A DNA stretch of 31,471 nt from a virus. The notes beneath the pieces are model-generated. The model did not search any database and was not told the DNA's origin. It saw only the letters and a program-made list of their open reading frames with translations. The translations under genes were made by a program, and so were the position numbers. The stretch lies in the IMG/VR virus record IMGVR_UViG_3300044530_000222, positions 1-31,471 of that record; one strand, given 5' to 3'. Shown piece after piece: positions 23,797 through 31,471 of the stretch; position 1 is the first letter of the stretch; the number at the start of each line of letters is the position of its first letter.

Positions 23797-24333
23797 ATGG
23801 AACCCAACTTTGAACTCTCCAAGGGCGGCGTGCTGATGCCGCAGCCCATCGTTGTGGCTGGCAAGTATTCCGGCCAGATCATCCGCGCAGGCGAGGTGAT
23901 CGACCAGTTTGAAGACCACAATCTCGTGGTCAACGAAGGTCTGAACGCGCTGCTGAACATCATGTTCAACGGAAGCACACAGGTCACCACGTGGTACCTT
24001 GGTATTTTTGAGGGCAACTACACACCGGTCGCTGGCCTCACCGCCGCCACCGTGACATCGGCCTCGACCGAGACCACTGCCTATACGTCAGCTACGCGCC
24101 CCGAGTATGTCGAGGCTGCAGCCTCGTCGCAGTCGATCACCAACTCGGCCAACCGCGCCTCCTTCGTGTTCAACGCCACGAAGACCATCTACGGCGCGTT
24201 CCTCGTCTCCAACCCGGCCAAGTCGGCGACGACCGGCACGCTGTTCTCGGCGGCACGCTTCGCCACCTCCAAGGCCGTGGAATCGGGCGACGAGCTGCTG
24301 CTGACCTACACCTTCACTGCGTCCTCCGTTTAA
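23797..24333 (+). CDS. Conserved tail protein (178 residues)
   Basis: The start is probably ATG 23797 (178 residues, AAGGAG at 8 bases); ATG 23791 would add two residues. The sequence contains EDHNLVVNEGLNALLNIMFNG, then TTWYLGIFEGNYTPVAGLTAAT, ATRPEYVEAAASSQSITNSANRASF and the C-terminal IYGAFLVSN then GDELLLTYTFTA. I recognise this as a recurrent phage protein, generally annotated as hypothetical and found among tail genes. It looks entirely beta-structured, without membrane span or catalytic motif, and is likely a virion component. A strong hairpin terminator follows the stop by 11 bases, closing this transcription unit. Confidence 0.75.
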   Translation: MEPNFELSKGGVLMPQPIVVAGKYSGQIIRAGEVIDQFEDHNLVVNEGLNALLNIMFNGSTQVTTWYLGIFEGNYTPVAGLTAATVTSASTETTAYTSATRPEYVEAAASSQSITNSANRASFVFNATKTIYGAFLVSNPAKSATTGTLFSAARFATSKAVESGDELLLTYTFTASSV

Positions 24334-24344
24334 GGCGACACCCT

Positions 24345-24369
24345 GACCACCCCGGTTGCCGGGGTGGTC
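24345..24369 (+). terminator. Hairpin terminator after the 178-residue tail protein
   Basis: An 11-bp perfect stem GACCACCCCGG / CCGGGGTGGTC with loop TTG, followed by CCTTCATTTG. The tail resembles that of the hairpin at 30338. Confidence 0.85.
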
Positions 24370-24390
24370 CCTTCATTTGAGGTGTGACCT

Positions 24391-26376
24391 GTGGCCTACC
24401 CATCACTAGCTTATCGTGGTACGGCGGTATCGGCCACCGACACATCGACGTATACGTTTTCATCATTTGGTATCGGTAACGAGAGCCCGCTTCGCGCTGT
24501 AGTCGTCTTCGCGCAGTTCTCGACGCTGAGTGGCGCATCCCCCGTTACAGCGAATAACACAAGCTTGACCGTCAACGGTGTGTCCGCGACTTACCTGACA
24601 GGCTGTCAGGGCGCGTACAATATGTGCCAGACTGCTTGGGTGGCAGTCGTTCCGACAGGCACTTCTGTCGATATAGTTGCATCGTTCAACATCGTGATGA
24701 CTCGGTGCAGCATCGGTGTTTACACACTGAGGCCGTCGTCTCTCACACTGCTGGACACACTGGCCGTAGCGTCCGGCACTGCGACCGACGTTTCGCTCAC
24801 CGACATAAACATGACGACCAACGGCTGCGTGATTGTTGCGATGCTGCAGCAGGCCAGCTCCACCAACACGCTGAGCTACACAGGCACAGACTCTGTTGTG
24901 ACTGACTTGGCGCTTACCGTGCAGGATGCGTTTTACTGGGTCTCGTACGCGCGCATCGAGACAATGCAGACATTAGGCACCAACGACCTGATCTGGGCAT
25001 CAGCAACTGGCACGCGCCGATATTACATCGCACTATCGTTCAATGTGCAGGGGGCTTACACGGACATCATTGACGAGACGTTGGAACTTGAGGCGGTCGA
25101 GGAGTACAACACTATCAACCTTGGCGACCTCAACGACACGACGTTCTTTGCAACGACCGCGAGATACACACCTGAGATTACTATTAGCGAGACATTGGCC
25201 GAAATCCTCGGTGTCAGCGAGAGCCTGACAAGCCAGTGGCCGGTTGACATCGAAGATTGGATTGACTTTTTTGAGGACTTAACAGCGGGCGGCATTCTTA
25301 GTCTGACAGACAGCGTGGACTTCTTGGAAACGTTTAGCTACGGTGCCGGGGCAACCGCGACAGACGCCATCGGTGCCGGTGACGCAGCATCATATTACTA
25401 CATCCGTTGTCCGGTTCTGACCGATGGTGTCCGCGTAGGCGATGCGACCGCGCCGGGCATGGATTACATCGCGATAGTGACCGAGCGTATCGGTACTCGC
25501 AGCGTGGTCTTGGTTGGCGTGCCCGCTAATCTGTCCGAGACGGTGGCCATCAGCGAAGCCATGAGCACTGTGCGTGCTATGACAATCATTGACCAGCTTG
25601 GGCTGGCTGATGTGCTCGGTGTCAAGGCCACGTTTGGCAAGACAATAGCAGACAGCGTGCACGTCGCTGATGCTCTGCGTAAATTCTTTTCGGGCGATGT
25701 GGTCGATGGTGTTGCGTTCACAGACTTGCTTGAGCGGCAGCGTCAACTCAACCCGACTTTGACCGACACTGCAGGAATTGGTGAAACGCTTACTCGGCAA
25801 TTTATCCTGCGCGTGACCGCCGCCGAGACTCTGAGCCTGACGCACACTCAGGCGCTGAAGATGCTGTTCGACCCGGCGCTCGCGGACGCGGTGCAGCTGT
25901 CTGCGGCTTACGTGTCGCCCGGCAGCAGCGTGACAACGTGGGCGATCAACACCAAGAACATGGCCACCACCGAGTACACCAATTACGAGTTCAACAGCTT
26001 TGCCCGCATGGGTAACCACTACCTTGGTGCTACAAGTGCTGGACTCTACGAGCTGGACGGCGACACAGACGCAGGCACAGACATCATCGCCGACATCAAG
26101 TCCGGCCTCATGCAGCTGGGCGGCTCGCGGTTTACGTCGTTCAAGACCGCCTACATCGGTATGCGTGGCGAAGGTGACTTCGTCCTGAAAGTCGAGACAG
26201 GCGATGGCAAGACCTACAACTACGCGGTCGTCGGCAAGGACATGCAGACCTCGCGCGTGCATTTTGGCAAGGGTCTGCGCGCCCGGTACTTCTCGTTTGA
26301 GCTGATCAGCACCGGGCAGGATTTTGACCTCGACAGCATCGAGTTCATCCCGCTTGTGGTGCAACGCCGTGTCTAA
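24391..26376 (+). CDS. Tail protein with a tandem 18-20-residue repeat array
   Basis: A 661-residue protein with GTG 24391 behind GAGGTG. Three parts are visible. Residues 1-220 are beta-rich (TSTYTFSSFGIGNESPLRAV; VDIVASFNIVMTRCSIGVY), resembling a sandwich domain. Residues about 268-507 (bases 25192-25911) form at least 12 head-to-tail units of 18 or 20 residues with consensus x-[LIV]-x-[DE]-x-[VIL]-x-[VIL]-x-[DE]-x-[LMA]; copies at 380, 398, 418, 436 and 456 are clearest. Residues about 515-661 form a conserved tail module (NYEFNSFARMGNHYLGATS; GDFVLKVETGDGKTYNYAV; LRARYFSFELIS). The repeat is probably a stiff extended spacer between two domains. It is likely a virion tail protein; the family is not known to me. 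Confidence 0.75.
   Translation: MAYPSLAYRGTAVSATDTSTYTFSSFGIGNESPLRAVVVFAQFSTLSGASPVTANNTSLTVNGVSATYLTGCQGAYNMCQTAWVAVVPTGTSVDIVASFNIVMTRCSIGVYTLRPSSLTLLDTLAVASGTATDVSLTDINMTTNGCVIVAMLQQASSTNTLSYTGTDSVVTDLALTVQDAFYWVSYARIETMQTLGTNDLIWASATGTRRYYIALSFNVQGAYTDIIDETLELEAVEEYNTINLGDLNDTTFFATTARYTPEITISETLAEILGVSESLTSQWPVDIEDWIDFFEDLTAGGILSLTDSVDFLETFSYGAGATATDAIGAGDAASYYYIRCPVLTDGVRVGDATAPGMDYIAIVTERIGTRSVVLVGVPANLSETVAISEAMSTVRAMTIIDQLGLADVLGVKATFGKTIADSVHVADALRKFFSGDVVDGVAFTDLLERQRQLNPTLTDTAGIGETLTRQFILRVTAAETLSLTHTQALKMLFDPALADAVQLSAAYVSPGSSVTTWAINTKNMATTEYTNYEFNSFARMGNHYLGATSAGLYELDGDTDAGTDIIADIKSGLMQLGGSRFTSFKTAYIGMRGEGDFVLKVETGDGKTYNYAVVGKDMQTSRVHFGKGLRARYFSFELISTGQDFDLDSIEFIPLVVQRRV
25192..25911 (+). 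repeat. Protein-level tandem repeat array (18-20-residue units)
   Basis: Units begin at residues 268, 286, 304, 322, 342, 362, 380, 398, 418, 436, 456, 476 and 496 of the 661-residue protein. Hydrophobic residues fall at unit positions 2, 6, 8 and 12 and acidic ones at 4 and 10. The units have diverged at DNA level. Confidence 0.65.
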
Positions 26377-27259
26377 GCCCCCGTTCCTCATATCTAACCG
26401 CACAGGCCCCGAGCTGTGGCAAAAGACTACTCAGCTTCCGACCGTCACGACCATTGAGACAGAAGGTATCGGTAGTACGGACGAGGAGCGCGAGGCAGCG
26501 CATAAGTACGCGCGCAGGCTCATTGACGAGAATAGCGGACTCATCAAGCAGTACTTTTTGCGCATGCGCGGCTCCAGCGACCTTGGTGTGTCGAAGTATG
26601 TGCACCATAGCTCCAAGCTGGCTCCGGGCATCACGGCCACGTATGATCGCAACTTTGAGCGTGAGCGGCTGCAGGTTCGCGCATCTGCACGTGCGAGCAT
26701 ATCGGTAAGCGAAGGAACCAGCCCAACGGCACCGCTGCTAGTCACAAGTGGCTGGGTGGTCTTTCTGTCAGACGGTTGGATTAATCTCAACTCAAGGATC
26801 GACATCGCCGACCCAGATTTCTTGGAGGTGAGATTTGAAAATTCGGCAAACTGCGGCGGTCCCAACAACCTGATACAAAAGGTCTCTCTCAGTCAAAAAC
26901 TCACCGCCGTTCGCGGTAACTGGGAGATCGAGATCACGGATTACGAGGGCAGGTCCGAGCGGGAGAACGCGAACTTCGAAAGGTTTTACGTCCAGTACGT
27001 GGAGACGGACCCAGCCGAGATCGGCATAGAGATACCTTACACGCCCGTCTTGTTTGCGCAGTCAGTGGGAGAGGATTTGCAGTGCGAGATGGGGCCATCG
27101 GATTTTGTCGTGGGCGACGATCCGGTCTTCCGGCTTGATGAGGGCAAATCGGCCTACATTTGGGTTCATGCGACCACAGGCGACACGCTCTACCATGTAA
27201 ACGCGTACTACAGGATTACGTGGAAGAAGACCTACGTGGGCACCACGCCGAAAGCTTGA
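26369..27259 (+). CDS. Tail-block protein of unknown function (about 296 residues)
   Basis: The start is uncertain. GTG 26369 overlaps the upstream stop by eight bases and gives MSKPPFLISNRTGPELWQK, 296 residues, which I prefer; the frame is also open from TTG 26324. Neither has a strong ribosome-binding site, so translational coupling is likely. The N-terminal part is helical and charged (EEREAAHKYARRLIDENSGLIKQYF, split by short loops), then beta-rich (LLVTSGWVVFLSDGWINLNS; YIWVHATTGDTLYHVNAYYRITW). No catalytic motif is visible. It lies among tail genes, and an alpha/beta structural or fibre-attachment role is plausible, but nothing decides it. Confidence 0.65.
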   Translation: MSKPPFLISNRTGPELWQKTTQLPTVTTIETEGIGSTDEEREAAHKYARRLIDENSGLIKQYFLRMRGSSDLGVSKYVHHSSKLAPGITATYDRNFERERLQVRASARASISVSEGTSPTAPLLVTSGWVVFLSDGWINLNSRIDIADPDFLEVRFENSANCGGPNNLIQKVSLSQKLTAVRGNWEIEITDYEGRSERENANFERFYVQYVETDPAEIGIEIPYTPVLFAQSVGEDLQCEMGPSDFVVGDDPVFRLDEGKSAYIWVHATTGDTLYHVNAYYRITWKKTYVGTTPKA

Positions 27260-27266
27260 AGCCGTT

Positions 27267-27280
27267 TATCTTTTAAGATA
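27267..27280. repeat. Inverted repeat TATCTT-TT-AAGATA
   Basis: A 6-bp inverted repeat with a 2-base centre in the 46-base gap before the 615-residue gene. It is AT-rich in a GC-rich region, so it could be an operator or promoter part; no proof. Confidence 0.35.
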
Positions 27281-27305
27281 TGACTGGATGATCTAGGAGT
27301 ACCCT

Positions 27306-29153
27306 ATGGCGAAGCAGAAGTTCGACGGTCAGCCAAATTACTGGTACCAGATCGCCCTGCAAGAGGTCGCGGCGACGAACAGCTACCTTGTGGCTCTGGC
27401 GAACGCTACGGTGGGACTCAACCCTCCCGTGATTAACCCGGTGTTTCCGACTACCCCGACTGCCCCGCCCCTGATGACGGCCAACCCCCCGGTCTTGCAG
27501 GACGTGATCTGGGAGCTGCCCGCCATTCCGGGGCCGTTCACCGGCACGCTGGCCCTTGGTGACTATCTGCCTGCCCCGTTTGACCAGACCCCTCCGGTCC
27601 TGTCCTACGGCACGCCTCCTGCGGACTTTGCTGAGGCCCTTCCTGACGCGCCGGGCATCAACCTCGCCTTCGACACACCGACCCTGTCAGTGACGCTCCC
27701 TGCGCCGCCCAGCCTGCTCTCGCTGAACACCTACCAGTTCGGCGGCATCAACATGCCGACCATCGACACCAACCTGCCCACACTGAACGTGGCGGCTCCC
27801 TCGGTGGTCCAGTACGTGCCGGGCAGCATGTACACCTCGGCCCTGCTGGGCAGCGCCCAGAGCGTGCTGCAAGACTACATCGTCAATGGCGGCACTGGCC
27901 TGCCCCCGGACGTGGAAGAAGCCCTGTGGAACCGTGCACGTGACCGTGAGTACCGGGCGCAGGCTGACGCCATCGGTGATCTGGAGCGAATGGAGGCCCT
28001 TGGCTATGCCTTCCCTCCCGGCGTCTATGTGAACGCTCGCCTCAAGATCACCACCGAGATGGGCTACGTGGCCTCGACCCTGTCGCGCGAGATCGCCATT
28101 GAGCAGGCAAAGCTGGAACAGTCCAATATCCAGTGGGCCATGCAGAGCGCGGTGCAGCTGGAAGGCCAGCTCATCAACTACAACAACGCGGTCGAGCAGC
28201 GCCTGTTCGACGCCGTCAAGTATGCCACCGAAGCAGGCATCCAGATTTATAACGCGCAGGTGCAAGCCTATGCCGCGTACCTCGACGCGTACAAGACCAA
28301 GGTCGCGATCTACGACGCCATGATCAAGGGCGAGCTGGCCAAGGTCGAGGCGTACAAGGCCGAGATGGACGCTGAGAGCACCAAGGCCCAGATCAACAAC
28401 GCACTGGTGTCTCAGTACAAGACGCAGGTCGATGCGGCGCTGGCCAACGTGGAAATCTTCAAGGCCGAGATCGGCGCGATCCAGCTCAAGGCCGAGATCG
28501 AAAAGATGAAGATCGAAATCTTTGGCGAGCAGGTGAAAGCCTACGGGTCGAAGGTCAGCGCCTATACTGCAGGTGTTGAAGGTTTCCGCGCTAAGGTAGG
28601 CGCTGAAGCGTCCAAGCAGGAAGCATTCAAGTCGCAGGTGCAGGCGTACTCGGCTCAGGTCGAGGCCGGGACCAAGACGATCACCGCCAAGATCGACGAG
28701 TTCAAGGCGCGCATCGACGCCAAGAACTCCGAGTGGGAAGGCTACAAGGCGGCAGCGGCGGCGCAGTCGTCCAAGGCGCAGGCCATCTCGTCGATCAACA
28801 CATCCCTGTCTGACAGCTACCGGGCGCAGACATCGGCCATCACGTCTTACAACGAGGTGCTGACCAAGCAGTGGCAGGTGTCCATCGACCAAGCACAGCG
28901 CGTGGTGGAGATCGGCATCTCGGCAGCCAAGGCCAACGCTGAGCTTTACACAACCACTCGCTCTCTGGCATTGGAAGCAGCCAAGGTCGGTGCACAGGTG
29001 TCGGCGCAGATCGGTGCTGCGGCGCTCAACTCGGCCAACTGGAGCTGGAGCGAGAGCGAGTCCATCAGCGACAGCACAAGCACCAGCACAAGCAGCAGCA
29101 CGAGCCGCAGCACCAGCTCGTCGAACAACGTAAACTACAATTACAACGTATAA
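27306..29153 (+). CDS. Long helical virion/tail protein with Ser-rich end
   Basis: A 615-residue protein with ATG 27306 after CTAGGAGTACCCT. Residues about 40-185 are Pro-rich (NPPVINPVFPTTPTAPPLMT). From about 200 to 560 it is almost entirely helical, with repeated aromatic-centred units such as YNAQVQAYAAYLDAYKTKV, KVEAYKAEMDAES, VEIFKAEIGAI and VKAYGSKVSAYT, a pattern giving a long coiled coil or helical bundle. The tail is Ser/Thr-rich (SESESISDSTSTSTSSSTSR) and ends NNVNYNYNV. Such proteins may act as tail rods or as needle-like or ejected components; that is inference. It is co-transcribed with the next gene (11-base gap, AAGGAG). I recall similar hypothetical proteins in related phages but no named family. 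Confidence 0.75.
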   Translation: MAKQKFDGQPNYWYQIALQEVAATNSYLVALANATVGLNPPVINPVFPTTPTAPPLMTANPPVLQDVIWELPAIPGPFTGTLALGDYLPAPFDQTPPVLSYGTPPADFAEALPDAPGINLAFDTPTLSVTLPAPPSLLSLNTYQFGGINMPTIDTNLPTLNVAAPSVVQYVPGSMYTSALLGSAQSVLQDYIVNGGTGLPPDVEEALWNRARDREYRAQADAIGDLERMEALGYAFPPGVYVNARLKITTEMGYVASTLSREIAIEQAKLEQSNIQWAMQSAVQLEGQLINYNNAVEQRLFDAVKYATEAGIQIYNAQVQAYAAYLDAYKTKVAIYDAMIKGELAKVEAYKAEMDAESTKAQINNALVSQYKTQVDAALANVEIFKAEIGAIQLKAEIEKMKIEIFGEQVKAYGSKVSAYTAGVEGFRAKVGAEASKQEAFKSQVQAYSAQVEAGTKTITAKIDEFKARIDAKNSEWEGYKAAAAAQSSKAQAISSINTSLSDSYRAQTSAITSYNEVLTKQWQVSIDQAQRVVEIGISAAKANAELYTTTRSLALEAAKVGAQVSAQIGAAALNSANWSWSESESISDSTSTSTSSSTSRSTSSSNNVNYNYNV

Positions 29154-29164
29154 GGAGCGACACC

Positions 29165-30304
29165 ATGGCAATGAACCTTCGTCCGAGCGGTGGCGGTCGT
29201 ACCAGTTTCAACATGGGCATGTCGGGCGGCATGCCTGCTGGCTATCAGGAGCTTCTGGACAGGAAGTACGCGCAGCAGGGTCAGGAAGTTGCTGCTCGCG
29301 CCGCACAGGCGTACGCCGCCGCTCGCCTTCAGAGCGAGCAGGCCAAGACCATGGTGCCCGAGTCGCAGTCGCGCATCGGCCTGAACAACGCAAACGCGTT
29401 CAAGACTCGCGAAGAAGGCGGAATGGTCAAGCCGTTGGGCAGGGCCGAGATCAACCGCATTGATGCGTGGATCAGGGCTTCTGATCAAGGTGCGCGCAAC
29501 CAGACTGTCACCACCGACGCCAACGCCGGGTTTGTTCGGTCGCAGACCGCGACGGAAGACCTCAACCGGATGTATATCCCGCTGGAAAAACGTCAGGCGC
29601 TGGAAAAGGGTGAGATCGACAACAAGTATCTGCCCGGTAAATATGAGTCTGACATCCGTCAGGGCAACTCCGCTGCCAACGCCAACAATGCGCAGGGTCG
29701 GAACCTTGACGCGGATACCCGTGGACGAGATACCGTCATCCGGCCACCGGGCGATCAGAGTCTGCTGGCTCCGCAGCCGGGCATGCCTGCGGCCTTCGCG
29801 CCGAACCCGGCACTGGCGACGCTGTTCGGCAGCCGTGGACAAGCCGCTGCGATTCCCAATATCAGGCCGAACTACCCGACCCCGGCTGCGCCCGTGGGCT
29901 CTGCGATGACCACGATTATGATGCCGTCGCTTGCCTCGGCACCGGCAGTGGCCGAGATGTCAGCAATCCCCGGCATGGCTCCGGTGATTCGTCGTGAGGC
30001 CGCACCGTCTTTGCTTGATGAGGGCTATTCGTTCTTGCGTAAGCCCCAGCTGGCTTCTCTCGACGGTAGCTTCCTCGACAACCCGATGCGCCTGAAGCGC
30101 GGCACCGCCCGCGTGCCGGGCAAGGGCTCAGGCGACATCAAGCCCGCCCTGCTGGAGCCCGGTGAGGCTGTCCTGAACAAGCGTGCCGCTGGTATGATTG
30201 GTCGCGACAAGATCGCCAAGGCCAACGCCAAGGGCAACGAGATGCGCTCCAAGGAGAACCTGTCCAAGGTGATGCAGGCGATCAAAATGATGGGCATGGC
30301 GTAG
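29165..30304 (+). CDS. Virion protein with conserved GDIKPALLEPGEAVLN C-terminal motif
   Basis: A 379-residue protein beginning ATG 29165 behind AAGGAGCG. The N-terminus is Gly/Met-rich (GGGRTSFNMGMSGGMPAGY), followed by a helical segment rich in Ala/Gln (about 25-62), a Pro/Ala linker (about 200-280) and a C-terminal element: VPGKGSGDIKPALLEPGEAV then LNKRAAGMIGRDKIAKAN (about 318-355). That last motif (VPG.G.GD..PALLEPGE.VLN) is widespread at the end of phage tail and tape-measure-like proteins, where its role is not settled. As the last late gene before a strong terminator, it is likely a virion component. Type of protein is fairly sure; its job is not. Confidence 0.75.
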   Translation: MAMNLRPSGGGRTSFNMGMSGGMPAGYQELLDRKYAQQGQEVAARAAQAYAAARLQSEQAKTMVPESQSRIGLNNANAFKTREEGGMVKPLGRAEINRIDAWIRASDQGARNQTVTTDANAGFVRSQTATEDLNRMYIPLEKRQALEKGEIDNKYLPGKYESDIRQGNSAANANNAQGRNLDADTRGRDTVIRPPGDQSLLAPQPGMPAAFAPNPALATLFGSRGQAAAIPNIRPNYPTPAAPVGSAMTTIMMPSLASAPAVAEMSAIPGMAPVIRREAAPSLLDEGYSFLRKPQLASLDGSFLDNPMRLKRGTARVPGKGSGDIKPALLEPGEAVLNKRAAGMIGRDKIAKANAKGNEMRSKENLSKVMQAIKMMGMA

Positions 30305-30337
30305 GGATTTAACAGACTGCATCTGCCCTACGACGTG

Positions 30338-30361
30338 AGGGCCGGGAGTGATCCCGGCCCT
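30338..30361. terminator. Bidirectional hairpin terminator between late genes and minus-strand gene
   Basis: A 10-bp perfect stem AGGGCCGGGA / TCCCGGCCCT with GTGA loop (GNRA-like), followed on the plus strand by TCATTTATC. It lies 33 bases after the last plus-strand stop and 4 bases from the minus-strand stop, so it can serve both converging transcripts. Confidence 0.85.
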
Positions 30362-30365
30362 TCAT

Positions 30366-31471
30366 TTATCTCACGACCTTCAGGTTGGACTTGGTGTTCT
30401 CGACGACCGTCAGGTCCGGCAGCATCCCGCAGATGTCGGGGTGGCCCATATTGATCAGGAACACCCGTGACTGGGCCTTGGCGAGGTCGCTGTTGGCACC
30501 CAGCACTTTCTTGATGTTGCTGCTCACGATCACCCGCTGGCCGTCCTTGGCCACGCTCAGGTCCTCCATGACCTTGCGCTGGTTCAGGCCCTGACGCACA
30601 CACCAATCCTTGAAGCCCTTGAGCGACACCCACATCAGCTTGTCGTGCGGCTCGTAACGGGCCAGCAGCTCACCATGTGGCTGACGTGTGACCAGAAGAT
30701 CGCTGCCGTTGTAGCTGACAGACTTTTGCAGCACGACGATATTGTTGTTGATGTGTTCGAGATAATCGGCCAGAGCCGTGATCGGGGTAGTGTACTCGTC
30801 GGTCACGACGCCGCGCATCTCAGGCACCTGCCTGCCAGTGAACCACTGGCGGATGACTTCGATGTCGAAGGGCAGGAGCCCCAGCTTGACGGCGATCTCG
30901 CCGATGGCGAGGGCAGGACCGGCAGCTGCTGTCCAGAAGCGTTCGCTGGGCTGGATGTCACATGCAGCGTCGATGCGACGAATCTCCTCACGGATCGCAT
31001 GGAACACCGCCTTCAGCTGCGGCATGGCATGGGCCATCACCAGCTCACCGACGTGCCCGAAGTTCTCCTTCAGATCATGCAGGTAATCATCAGCCTGTGC
31101 CTTGGTGTGGACGTGGGTGCGCTTGAACTGAAGCTCTACCACGCGCATGGAGCCAGCCGTGCCAGCTGCGTTGTCGGTCGAGAGCATGCTGTGCAACGAA
31201 GCGTTCGCTGTGGTGAGCATGATCGTCGCCTTGTCTGAGTCCACGGCGCTGCGCTCCACGCCTTCAGAGGTCAGCCTGATGCGCGCACCGGGCTGGGAGA
31301 TCGACATGGCCAGATCAATCGCATCCTTGATCGGCATGTGTGTGATCTCGTCCACGCAGATCGGCAGGTTGGCCAGCGTGGTTACGCGCTCGTTCCGTCC
31401 ACGGACGGTTGCGCCGTTGTTGGTGCCATTGATCGGATAAAGTTCCGGCTGGCCCCAGAACGATGCGCCTG
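30366..31471 (-). CDS. DUF927-like AAA+ ATPase/helicase, C-terminal part (5' end outside the window)
   Basis: Minus-strand gene, stop TAA at 30366-30368, open to the right edge, so the N-terminus with Walker A is missing. The visible 368 residues start near ASFWGQPELYPINGTNNGAT, then LPICVDEITHMPIKDAI (Walker B with D-E), SQPGARIRLTSEGVERSA and ATIMLTTANASLHSML, whose Asn suits sensor 1. Order and wording match the DUF927 domain, found in phage and plasmid replication ATPases (helicase-like). A long C-terminal region follows, with AIREEIRRIDAACDIQPSER, then KGFKDWCVRQGLNQRKVMED and GANSDLAKAQSRVFL. In opposite orientation to the late genes, it probably marks the edge of the replication module. 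Exact activity (primase-helicase or translocase) cannot be read from this part. Confidence 0.75.
   Translation of the reverse strand, partial: GASFWGQPELYPINGTNNGATVRGRNERVTTLANLPICVDEITHMPIKDAIDLAMSISQPGARIRLTSEGVERSAVDSDKATIMLTTANASLHSMLSTDNAAGTAGSMRVVELQFKRTHVHTKAQADDYLHDLKENFGHVGELVMAHAMPQLKAVFHAIREEIRRIDAACDIQPSERFWTAAAGPALAIGEIAVKLGLLPFDIEVIRQWFTGRQVPEMRGVVTDEYTTPITALADYLEHINNNIVVLQKSVSYNGSDLLVTRQPHGELLARYEPHDKLMWVSLKGFKDWCVRQGLNQRKVMEDLSVAKDGQRVIVSSNIKKVLGANSDLAKAQSRVFLINMGHPDICGMLPDLTVVENTKSNLKVVR

Noticed and set aside
24391-26376. A CRISPR-like or DNA-level repeat array
   Set aside because: The periodicity is at protein level only; the DNA copies have diverged and there are no spacers.
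27687-29171. A 494-codon minus-strand frame opposite the helical 615-residue gene
   Set aside because: It is a Leu/Asp/Val/Arg/Gly-rich artefact of the repetitive plus-strand codons.
30645-31238. A 197-codon plus-strand frame opposite the DUF927-like gene
   Set aside because: The minus strand carries clear Walker B and sensor motifs over the same bases; the plus-strand product has none.

Overview
The window is about 31 kb of a tailed double-stranded DNA phage (or an integrated or environmental copy of one). It is GC-rich by eye, almost fully coding, and has no tRNA, CRISPR array, insertion sequence or host gene that I can see. An N4-gp56-family major capsid protein, a large portal protein, a T7/P22-type terminase, a 2173-residue internal virion protein and the absence of sheath, tape-measure or tube genes point to a short-tailed (podovirus-like) phage. 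The M15 peptidase endolysin, LydA-type holin and GC-rich codon use suggest a Gram-negative, probably proteobacterial and possibly aquatic host. The host is an inference; nothing in the window names it.

Layout. 1-2569: packaging block (end of an unknown gene, candidate small terminase, DUF6321 protein, one-helix membrane protein, large terminase). 2580-6824: head block (portal, small protein, scaffold-like protein, major capsid protein), closed by a hairpin terminator. 6891-8621: small virion proteins and a probable head-tail adaptor, with a second hairpin at 7215. 8624-15924: two probable internal/ejection proteins, the second a giant polyvalent protein with a zincin-like motif and a PLxRFG-type module. 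15972-21368: receptor-recognition block with a collagen-like mini-protein, two tail fibres with related N-termini, a protein ending in a 13-residue WNG repeat, and a small protein. 21572-22752: lysis cassette (holin, endolysin, two small membrane proteins). 22754-30304: further tail or virion proteins, including a 661-residue protein with a 12- to 15-copy degenerate 18-20-residue repeat, a long helical protein and a protein ending in a conserved phage C-terminal motif. 30366-31471: on the minus strand, the C-terminal part of a DUF927-like ATPase, probably the edge of the replication module. A bidirectional hairpin separates it from the late genes.

All late genes run on the plus strand in tightly packed, translationally coupled groups (ATGA, GTGA and TAATG overlaps). 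Four strong hairpins break the block into transcription units. They differ from textbook terminators in having short CTTTCAT/CTTCATTT tails instead of long T-runs. The points most worth a second look are the giant ejected protein, the new-looking tandem repeat in the 661-residue protein, the shared DGGxF C-termini and the conserved terminator and ribosome-binding designs. I see no clear case of a wholly new defence or counter-defence system in this window.
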